This document shows, piece after piece, positions 5,524 through 11,789 of a DNA stretch of 14,207 nt; the first letter of the stretch is position 1, and each line of letters opens with the position of its first letter. A program made the position numbers and the translations under genes. The notes under the pieces are model-generated. The model was given only the letters and a program-made list of their open reading frames with translations, was not told the DNA's origin and did not search any database. Origin of the DNA: JBBECJ01 sp041751795 (lineage in GTDB: Bacteria; Chloroflexota; Chloroflexia; Thermomicrobiales; CFX8); contig JBGSWU010000001.1 in the NCBI GenBank assembly GCA_041751795.1, positions 1 to 14,207 of the forward strand, read 5' to 3'.

Positions 5524-6783
5524 GTGCGCATTACGATTGTCGCGAATGGATCGCGGGGCGATGTTCAGCCTTTCGTCGCCCTTGGACTCGGGTTGCACGC
5601 AGCTGGTTGCGAGGTGCATATCGCGGCACCGACGCCATTCCGTACCTTCATTGAAGAGCGTGGGCTCATCTTCGAGGACCTGGAAGTCGATCCGCGTCAG
5701 ATCCTTGAAGGTGAACTGGGCCAGACCTGGCTTGAAAGCGGCCACAACCCGATCGGTTTCGTCCGTCGCCTTGAACCGATTCTCGAGCCGCTGATGGACC
5801 GATTCCTCGCGGCAGCGCTCCGTGCCTGTGAAGGGTCGGATGCGCTGATCTTCCCGCCGTTCGGTGTCGTCGCCTGGCACATCGGTCAGGCACTGAACAT
5901 TCCGGCGATCCTCGCGTCACCGGTCCCGACCGTCCGGACGGCGCACATCCCCAGCCCGCTTGTCCCGCCACTGCCCCTTCCACGTTTGACGAATCCGCTC
6001 GGGTATCTCCTGGTCGACCAACTCGCATGGCAGGTATTCCGGCGCAGCACGAACCGCTGGCGGGTCGAAACCCTTGGCCTGCCGCCGCTCTCGTTTCGTG
6101 GTCCATTCCGGCATGTCGAGCGCGAGCGAGAGATCGTCCTCCACGCTTACAGTCCGGCGGTATTGCCGACGCCTCCCGACTGGGGCGAACACGTCCACGT
6201 GACAGGCTATTGGTTCCTCAACCATCCGGACGGCTGGCAGCCGCCAACATCGCTCGTTGAGTTTCTCGACGATGGGCCGCCACCGGTCTACATCGGCCTC
6301 GGGAGCATGACTGGTCGTGATCCAGAGGCGCTGACACGGCTCGCGCTCGGTGCGTTGCGACGAACGGGCCAGCGCGGCGTCCTCCTGGCTGGCTGGGCCG
6401 GCCTCGGTGGAATCGACCTGCCCGACGATGTCTGCCTCGTCGACGACATCCCGCATGATTGGCTGTTTCCACAGATGGCCGCCGTTTCCCACCACGGAGG
6501 CGCAGGGACGACCGGCGCCGGTTTGCGGGCAGGCCGTCCCAGTATCTTGCTGCCGTACTTCGCCGATCAGCCATTCTGGGGACGTGTCGTCCATGACCTC
6601 GGCGCTGGCCCACGCCCGATTCCGCAAAAGCAACTCAGCGAATCCCGCCTTGCGTCCGCGATTTCCCGCGCCGTGACGTCGCCCGGTATCCGACGCCGGT
6701 CACGCGCGCTCGGTGAGCAGATTCGCGAAGAGGATGGCGTTGCTTGTGCCGTCACCATCTTGTTGCAGCGCTTCGCTGGCTGA
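5524..6783 (+). CDS. GT1-family glycosyltransferase (UGT/sterol-glucosyltransferase-like, GT-B fold)
   Basis: 419-residue nucleotide-sugar-dependent glycosyltransferase. The N-terminus reads RITIVANGSRGDVQPF, the classic 'GSRGDVQP' opening of the GT28 N-terminal domain in sterol 3-beta-glucosyltransferases and macrolide/glycopeptide glycosyltransferases. The C-terminal donor domain starts at VYIGLGSMTGRDPEAL (about 255-270). It carries HHGGAGTTGAGLRAGRPSI (323-341), then the acidic PYFADQPFWG (344-353), which contacts the sugar. Together these form the signature for UDP- or TDP-sugar binding. Acceptors in this family are lipids, sterol/hopanoid-like molecules, polyketides or xenobiotics; nothing nearby specifies one. 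The GTG at 5524 is chosen for its ribosome site and because the family starts at this motif; ATG 5509 would add five residues. It is convergent with the serine hydrolase gene, 26 bases apart. Confidence 0.88.
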   Translation: MRITIVANGSRGDVQPFVALGLGLHAAGCEVHIAAPTPFRTFIEERGLIFEDLEVDPRQILEGELGQTWLESGHNPIGFVRRLEPILEPLMDRFLAAALRACEGSDALIFPPFGVVAWHIGQALNIPAILASPVPTVRTAHIPSPLVPPLPLPRLTNPLGYLLVDQLAWQVFRRSTNRWRVETLGLPPLSFRGPFRHVEREREIVLHAYSPAVLPTPPDWGEHVHVTGYWFLNHPDGWQPPTSLVEFLDDGPPPVYIGLGSMTGRDPEALTRLALGALRRTGQRGVLLAGWAGLGGIDLPDDVCLVDDIPHDWLFPQMAAVSHHGGAGTTGAGLRAGRPSILLPYFADQPFWGRVVHDLGAGPRPIPQKQLSESRLASAISRAVTSPGIRRRSRALGEQIREEDGVACAVTILLQRFAG

Positions 6784-6809
6784 CGAACAGCGGTGTTGCG
6801 TCGCCAGAC

Positions 6810-7661
6810 TTACCCCTCGCGTAACGCTTCCCAACTTGCACGGCAGAGCTTCGAGATCAGGTGACCGGCTTCGTAGTTGCCCGGTAGTCCACTTGGTGCC
6901 TCGACCGGCACATGCTCGGTATAGACCGTCAGGATGAAGAGCGGGGTTGTCCCGTCGTCGGCGAAGACGATTCCGGCGTCGTTGATGTTACGTGCGCCAG
7001 TCCCGGTCTTGTGGGCCACCTTCACCGTCCCGGGCAGCATCGCTGGGAGCCGTGCCCGTAGCTTCTGCCACGAGAGGATGTCGATCCCCAACTGGCACAA
7101 CTCCGTCGTCGATCCCAGTCGCTTCGCGACGGCCTCATCGCGGGTCCCCTGCTGGAGCAGGTCGAGCAGGAGTCCGACATCGCCTGGTGTCGTCGTGTTG
7201 GTTGCATCGACGGCGTGATCACGCGTCAGGTTGCCCGGAGGGATGCCGTGACGATGCATCGTGTTCGTCATCCCAATCGACTGGCAAAGGGCGTTGACCT
7301 CGTCCAACCCAACCATGTCGGCAACCGTCCCGGTGGACGTGTTGTCGCTGACGATGATCATCATCACCAGGGCATCCTGGAAGGTGATCGTGAAGCCCGG
7401 CGCAAGATGCTGGAACGTACCGCTATTGTTGTTCTGGTATTTCGCCAGCATCTCGACTGGCTGGTCGAGCGCCAGCCGCCCCTCCTGGACCGCTTTCAGC
7501 GCGGCAACGAGAATCGCGATCTTGCGTGTGCTGGCCGATGGGACGATCACCTGCCCGTCGCGGTCGGCTTCCTCGCCAGTTTTCAGGTTCTTCAGATACC
7601 AGCCTGTATGAAACGGCTGCTCGTCGCAGAGCCCGTTCAGTCGCTGCACCAGCTCCTGCAT
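6810..7661 (-). CDS. Class A beta-lactamase-fold serine hydrolase, no signal peptide
   Basis: 283 residues. The penicillin-recognising motifs are clear: PSASTRK with Ser44-x-x-Lys47, the SDN triad at 105-107 (IIVSDNTSTG), and HKTGTG with Lys218-Thr-Gly220. The omega-loop region (about 138-161, IPPGNLTRDHAVDATNTTTPGD) has the conserved TTTPGD end but no Glu where class A enzymes have the deacylating Glu166. No signal peptide precedes the fold, so the protein appears cytoplasmic. It fits the PF13354 'beta-lactamase2' family, whose members may be esterases, peptidases or amidases; resistance should not be assumed. The ATG at 7661 is preferred over upstream in-frame codons to 7754 because GAGGGGAG lies 7 bases before it on the minus strand. 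Confidence 0.8.
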   Translation of the reverse strand: MQELVQRLNGLCDEQPFHTGWYLKNLKTGEEADRDGQVIVPSASTRKIAILVAALKAVQEGRLALDQPVEMLAKYQNNNSGTFQHLAPGFTITFQDALVMMIIVSDNTSTGTVADMVGLDEVNALCQSIGMTNTMHRHGIPPGNLTRDHAVDATNTTTPGDVGLLLDLLQQGTRDEAVAKRLGSTTELCQLGIDILSWQKLRARLPAMLPGTVKVAHKTGTGARNINDAGIVFADDGTTPLFILTVYTEHVPVEAPSGLPGNYEAGHLISKLCRASWEALREG

Positions 7662-7985
7662 CGTTCGTCTCCCCTCGTTCAAATCAATCCATCGTGCGTG
7701 CAGTGAGGGGATTGTCGCATGGTGAACGTGATCTGTTTCACGCTCCGTTGTCACGATTCCGTTCGATGGACAGACACTGATTGCACCTCGTCACGTCGAC
7801 GGGCATGATCGTTCCGTGGCGGGGCTGATCCGAGCATTCAAGACGATGCAATGCGCAGATTTGCTGACGAGAAACATCGTATACAATGCGTATGCAAGAT
7901 ACTAAACCAGCGCGAGAGGTCCTCGTGCGGTCAACTGTTTCGTCAGGCTCACGATAGCCATTGGGAATCGAAGGGGGGCTAAAGA
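7662..7985. other. Divergent intergenic region between serine hydrolase and M20 peptidase
   Basis: About 324 bases serving both divergent genes. It holds the minus-strand ribosome site (GAGGGGAG, 7669-7676) and two overlapping small dyads, GTGAA/TTCAC (7722-7741) and CGTGA/TCACG (7727-7742), which could be an operator for the serine hydrolase. It also holds a candidate promoter for the M20 gene at 7861-7887. No gene is supported here. Confidence 0.5.
7861..7887 (+). promoter_or_regulatory. Possible promoter for the M20-LigB operon
   Basis: TTGCTG (7861-7866) and TACAAT (7882-7887) are 15 bases apart. The -10 is good; the spacer is short (16 if TTTGCT is taken as the -35). It lies about 100 bases before the ATG at 7986. 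Confidence 0.28.
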
Positions 7986-9137
7986 ATGACGATAACGCTG
8001 GATGAGATCCGTGCTGCTGCCGAGCGACATCTGGAAACTGCACTCGATCGTGATATGCGTATTTGTGCCGTACCGTCGCCGAGCTACGCCGAAGCCGAGC
8101 GTGCCGAGTTTGTGGCATCGCTCTTTCGCGATCTCGGTTACGAGCCGGAGATTGACGACATCTCGAACGTGTACGCCCGACGTGGCAATAAGGGCGGTAA
8201 GGTCGTTCTGGTTCTCGCTCATATCGACACCGTCTTTCCGGCAGGGACTCCGATTGATGTACGTCGTGACGATGAGTTCCTTTACGGTCCTGGCATCGGT
8301 GACAATGCCAGCAATGTCTCTGGCATGCTGACCGCGCTCCAAATTCTCGACGAACTCGGCGTAGAGACGGACGTCGATATTGTCGCGGTTGGGACGGTTG
8401 GTGAAGAGGGCCTTGGAAACCTGCGCGGCGCGCGGCGGGCAGTCGAACGCTACCAGGACCAACTCGGCGCAGTGATCGTGCTTGATGGTCGTGTTGGCCG
8501 GATCACCAATACTGCTGTCGGCTCGATTCGCTGGAAAGTGACCGTTAGCGGGGCTGGCGGACATTCATTTGGTGCGTTCGGGGTGCCCAGCGCGATCCAT
8601 GGATTAGGCCGCATCATTGCCGCTATCTCCGAGATGGAAGTGCCGGCCGACCCCAAGACGACCTTCAATGTCGGCGTCATCGAGGGCGGAACATCGGTCA
8701 ATACGATCGCGCCGTCAGCGACGATGATCGTTGACATGCGTTCAGTCGATCCAAATGAACTCGATAAACTCGCAACGCAGGTTCGGCAGTTCATCGAAGA
8801 TAAGCCTGGGACTGGTCTGACGAGTGAGATTGAGTTGCTTGGTGAGCGTCCCGCCGGTGGAAGAAGTCAGGATGACCCACTTGTCATGCTGGCTGCCGAA
8901 GGCTGCCGCTGGATTGGCTACGAGCCGGATTTCCAGGCTGCCAGCACCGACATGAACATTCCGGTCAGCCTCGACATCCCAGCCGTCTGCATTGGCACCT
9001 CCAAAGGAGAGCGTGGACACACGATCCACGAGCACGTCCATATCGCGCCGTTCAAGGATGGTTTGGCTCAGGTGACGCGCCTCTACCTTGACGCCACCTC
9101 TTGGGTTGCGACGGGTCATGGAAAGTTTCACGAGTAG
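7986..9137 (+). CDS. M20-family metallopeptidase / amidohydrolase (PepT/ArgE/CPG2-like)
   Basis: 383-residue di-zinc hydrolase. Metal and catalytic landmarks run in order: AHIDTVFP (His79 ligand, Asp81 support), GPGIGDNASN (bridging Asp106), GTVGEEGLGN (catalytic Glu140, ligand Glu141), VLDG (Asp167) and a C-terminal GHTIHEH (344-350) that supplies the last His. The lid/dimerisation domain is inserted at about 178-290 and opens with VSGAGGHSFGAFG, as in tripeptidase T and carboxypeptidase G2 relatives. ASTDMNIPVSLDIPAV (319-334) is typical of the PepT-like branch. It would hydrolyse small peptides or N-acyl amino acids in the cytoplasm. AAGGGGGG lies 7 bases before the ATG. The LigB-family gene follows 64 bases later on the same strand and is probably cotranscribed. 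Confidence 0.88.
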   Translation: MTITLDEIRAAAERHLETALDRDMRICAVPSPSYAEAERAEFVASLFRDLGYEPEIDDISNVYARRGNKGGKVVLVLAHIDTVFPAGTPIDVRRDDEFLYGPGIGDNASNVSGMLTALQILDELGVETDVDIVAVGTVGEEGLGNLRGARRAVERYQDQLGAVIVLDGRVGRITNTAVGSIRWKVTVSGAGGHSFGAFGVPSAIHGLGRIIAAISEMEVPADPKTTFNVGVIEGGTSVNTIAPSATMIVDMRSVDPNELDKLATQVRQFIEDKPGTGLTSEIELLGERPAGGRSQDDPLVMLAAEGCRWIGYEPDFQAASTDMNIPVSLDIPAVCIGTSKGERGHTIHEHVHIAPFKDGLAQVTRLYLDATSWVATGHGKFHE

Positions 9138-9201
9138 GGCGGTTATTCTTCGGTTAGACGGGCGAGAACTATGGCTCCCATCATAGGATACTGGAGGGTA
9201 C

Positions 9202-10074
9202 ATGCCAATCGTCATTGGGGCGATTTCGCCACATGGTATCAGAACCATTCCACTCCTTAGCGAGAGCGCCGACGGGGCACCGAACACTCGTCAGGCGTTG
9301 CTTGAACTCGGTCGTCGTTTCGCTGCAGCGAACCTGGACATTCTCTTCATCAGTGGCCCACATGGCATTCGTGTCAACAACTTTGTCTCGCTTTCTGATA
9401 CCGGACGCGGAGCCGGAACCGTCTACTGGCGAGACAAGCGCGTCGAATTAAACGTGCCGATGGATCGTGAGTTCGCCCAGGCTGTCGCAGACAAGGCACG
9501 CGAATACGATGTGCCGGTGGCGCAGGTCGGCTTCGGCGGGACGAATCCGTCGCAAAGCGTTTTACAACTCGATTGGAGCGCGATTGTCCCGGCATGGTTC
9601 GCTGCCTACCAAATCAACATGACGGGTCTGGGACACCCGCTCGCCGATCGCCCAGCGGATATAGACTCGGCAGGTGGGCCACGTCTCGTCGTCGCCAACC
9701 CTTCGCGGATGCTGCCCCGCGAGTCAAACATCGCCTTTGGCCGAGCGGTGGCCGAGGTTGCCAGTGCGTCGGGCAATCGGGTTGGATTTATCGCCTCGTG
9801 CGACTGGTCACACACGCACATCGATAGCCATCGCTTCAAGTACCATGCCGCCGCGAAGGAAGTCGATGCTCGCGTTGTCCAGGCGATCAAGGACGACAAG
9901 ATCGAGAGCCTGATCGACCTGGATGATGAACTGGCGAGCAACGCTGCGATCGACGGACTCTGGCAAGCACTGATGCTCGCAGGTGTGAAGCAGGTCACGC
10001 CGATGCCGGTTGATTTCCTTTCCTATGAAGTCGCTGAGTACTTCGGCATGATTGTGGCGACCTATCAGCCCTAG
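9202..10074 (+). CDS. LigB/class III extradiol dioxygenase-superfamily protein
   Basis: 290 residues with the layout of the LigB catalytic subunit fold (also shared by DODA and Memo proteins). Two N-terminal histidines sit in the expected ligand contexts: AISPHG (His11) and ISGPHGIRV (His54). A mid-protein LQLDWSAIVPAWF (Asp124 region) corresponds to the conserved 'D-x-G-x-x-x-P' turn. The late FIASCDWSHTHID (about 196-208) matches the 'SGDLSH' strand that carries the catalytic His, here His204 with a second His206. Family members use Fe(II) and O2 to open catechol-type rings, though some are not dioxygenases. No partner alpha (LigA) subunit or aromatic pathway gene is present in the window. 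GGAGGG precedes the ATG with a short spacer. It is probably in an operon with the M20 peptidase. Confidence 0.8.
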   Translation: MPIVIGAISPHGIRTIPLLSESADGAPNTRQALLELGRRFAAANLDILFISGPHGIRVNNFVSLSDTGRGAGTVYWRDKRVELNVPMDREFAQAVADKAREYDVPVAQVGFGGTNPSQSVLQLDWSAIVPAWFAAYQINMTGLGHPLADRPADIDSAGGPRLVVANPSRMLPRESNIAFGRAVAEVASASGNRVGFIASCDWSHTHIDSHRFKYHAAAKEVDARVVQAIKDDKIESLIDLDDELASNAAIDGLWQALMLAGVKQVTPMPVDFLSYEVAEYFGMIVATYQP

Positions 10075-10117
10075 ACCGCTAAGACATTCAATAAGGACGG
10101 ATACAACACAACGTCCA

Positions 10118-11449
10118 TTAGTCGTCGAGCGATCCGGTCAGGTGAAGCGCGGCCAGCGCGAAGAGTTGGATACCGGGCCGCAGGCACTCCTCGACGATAT
10201 CGAAGCGCTCGTTGTGATGACCAGCTGCCAACTCGGTGCCGATGATGACGTAGGCGGCCTTACCGCCTCGTTCCTGGACACGGTGCATCATCGCTGTTGC
10301 GTCATCGCTGGCTCCGGCGAAGGTTGGGTCACTTACCTGGGTTATTGATGGTAGCGTCGTTGCGATCGTGCGGATCAGATCGATCATCTCCTCGTCGCTA
10401 GCTGCACTCGGCGCTGCGCCGGCCCGCTCGACCCGATGTTCCAGCCCCCACATGGCTGCCGCGCCAGCCAGCACCCGTAGTGCCTCCTTCTCCAGATAGT
10501 CGGTCACTTGAGTCACATCGCCACGCAGTTCCAGCTTCAAATGGGCTTCGGATGGGATGATGTTGCGACCGGACCCGGCCTGAAGGACGCCGACGTTCAC
10601 ACGTGAGTTGCCGGCGCTGTGACGTGCGAGGGCATGCAGACCGAGTGCGGCCTGGGCGGCGCCGAGCATGGCGTTAACGCCAGACTCCGGCGCGAGTCCG
10701 GCATGGGCAGCCTTCCCGTGATACCAGGCGTCGAGTTTGATCGTTGCCAGAAAGCCACTGACGCCGGGAATGATTTCACCATTTGTCTCAGAAGCTGCTC
10801 CGACGTGGGGACAAAGGAAGTAGTCGGCCTCATCGAGCGCACCGGCCGCGACCATTGCTGCTGCGCCGCGAGTCCCTTCCTCAGCTGGCTGGAGAACGAT
10901 CTGGACTGTTCCATGAAGTTGGTCACGCACGCGGGAAAGTACTCGACCGACCGAGACGCCAATAGCGGTGTGAGCGTCATGCCCGCAGGCATGCATTACC
11001 CCAGGCCGTTGCGAGACGAAGCCCTCACGAGCCGGCCGGTGGTCCTCGTCAGCAGCTTCGAGTATCGGTAATGCGTCGGTATCAAAGCGAAGCGCGACCG
11101 TTGGACCAGGTTGATTGCCGCGCAACTGCGCGACGACGCCGGTCAATCCACCTCGCATCGGCTCCATCCAGCCTGGATGCCCACCGTTAGACAGCGCCAG
11201 ATCCCATGCCTGTTCACGCTCGGCCTCAGAAGGGACACCCATCCGTGCGTCTGGCGCGCAAACACTCTCCCCGGCACGCACCTCCCAGCCTGCTGCTTCA
11301 AGTGCGGCGGCCGCGCGGCTCGCAGTCCTGAACTCCGTCCATCCCAACTCAGGATTGGCGTGGAGGTCTCGACGAATTTCAACCGCACGGTCGAATTCCT
11401 CGTCCGCGTGTGCGATCACAGCCTCACGCAACGTGCCAGCGCCCATCAT
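10118..11449 (-). CDS. M20D amidohydrolase, AbgA-like (p-aminobenzoyl-glutamate hydrolase subunit A family)
   Basis: 443 residues, close to AbgA of E. coli in length. It begins EIRRDLHANPELGWTEFRTAS (24-44), with the M20D 'RRxLHxxPEL' signature. Metal ligands are visible: MHACGHDAH (Cys155, His157), LQPAEEGTRGAAAMV (Glu190/191), CPHVG (His215) and AAGHHNE (His411/412). Features specific to the AbgA branch are the CAPDARMGVPSEAE insertion (64-77), GGLTGVVA, RHSAGNSRVNVGVLQAGSGRNIIP (276-299), ASDDATAMMHRVQ and GTELAAGHHNE. The lid domain starts near residue 235. The family cleaves amide bonds of N-acyl amino acids, in AbgA p-aminobenzoyl-glutamate. The AbgB partner is not seen here. The ATG at 11449 is used because a TTG-extended frame to 11572 runs through the promoter region. 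It is convergent with the LigB-family gene. Confidence 0.85.
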   Translation of the reverse strand: MMGAGTLREAVIAHADEEFDRAVEIRRDLHANPELGWTEFRTASRAAAALEAAGWEVRAGESVCAPDARMGVPSEAEREQAWDLALSNGGHPGWMEPMRGGLTGVVAQLRGNQPGPTVALRFDTDALPILEAADEDHRPAREGFVSQRPGVMHACGHDAHTAIGVSVGRVLSRVRDQLHGTVQIVLQPAEEGTRGAAAMVAAGALDEADYFLCPHVGAASETNGEIIPGVSGFLATIKLDAWYHGKAAHAGLAPESGVNAMLGAAQAALGLHALARHSAGNSRVNVGVLQAGSGRNIIPSEAHLKLELRGDVTQVTDYLEKEALRVLAGAAAMWGLEHRVERAGAAPSAASDEEMIDLIRTIATTLPSITQVSDPTFAGASDDATAMMHRVQERGGKAAYVIIGTELAAGHHNERFDIVEECLRPGIQLFALAALHLTGSLDD

Positions 11450-11544
11450 CGTCTCATCCCTTTCCCCACGATGCGTTGATACGATCGGTGCCGCTCTTGT
11501 TGAGTCTTTGAGGTCGTAGTATAAGGATTGTATGGAAAGTGTAT

Positions 11545-11572
11545 CCAATACGGTCCGGGTTCGATCTGTCAA
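11545..11572 (-). promoter_or_regulatory. Putative promoter for the AbgA-like gene
   Basis: On the minus strand a perfect TTGACA (11567-11572), a 16-base spacer, then TATTGG (11545-11550). The -35 is ideal and the -10 only fair. Transcription would start near 11537, about 90 bases before the ATG at 11449. Confidence 0.35.
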
Positions 11573-11593
11573 CGTGGTCGATAATCACGCTCA

Positions 11594-11637
11594 CGGAATG
11601 TATCGGCAGGCAGCGGCCATGAACATACGACATTCCG
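11594..11637. repeat. 8-bp perfect inverted repeat
   Basis: CGGAATGT (11594-11601) and ACATTCCG (11630-11637), with a 28-base spacer. Each half could be a site for one subunit of a looping or tetrameric regulator, or the pair could form an RNA hairpin. Confidence 0.4.
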
Positions 11638-11673
11638 GGTAATGGGTACACGCGGTGACGAAGCAATCGGTCA

Positions 11674-11705
11674 AGTGTGAAACACTGAGAGCAGTCGGTT
11701 ACTAT
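11674..11705 (+). promoter_or_regulatory. Possible hyuA promoter with overlapping operator palindrome
   Basis: GTGAAA (11677-11682), 17 bases, then TACTAT (11700-11705): both hexamers match consensus at four of six positions. The palindrome AGTGT-GAA-ACACT (11674-11686) covers the -35, as a repressor site would. Confidence 0.28.
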
Positions 11706-11789
11706 CCAGATCGCTGCTGGGAAGCGGCGACAATGGTCGATGGACGGGCACGCTAGTCCGCGTGTCATCCGAGGGGTGAGGGGTTTCAG

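Larger units (their letters stand above)
11450..11789. other. Divergent regulatory region between the AbgA-like and hyuA genes
   Basis: 340 bases with no gene. Visible elements are a minus-strand TTGACA-N16-TATTGG pair (11545-11572), an 8-bp perfect inverted repeat (11594-11637) and a 5-3-5 palindrome AGTGT-GAA-ACACT (11674-11686). The palindrome overlaps the -35 of a possible plus-strand promoter (GTGAAA-N17-TACTAT, 11677-11705). A GAGGGG ribosome site lies at 11778-11783. Shared control of both catabolic units from this region is plausible. Confidence 0.5.

Noticed and set aside
5768..5786. A 19-base identity with 2971-2989 in the M24 gene
   Set aside because: Both places encode LEPIL with the same codons; the flanks differ, so it is a coding coincidence rather than a repeat.
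10095..10116. GGACG/CGTCC stem between the convergent LigB and AbgA-like genes as a terminator
   Set aside because: Only five base pairs with a 12-base loop and no T-tract; too weak to call.
11450..11572. Upstream TTG extension of the AbgA-like gene
   Set aside because: The extra 41 residues cover the promoter region, have no family similarity, and would begin at the TTGACA element itself. The ATG at 11449 matches the family start.
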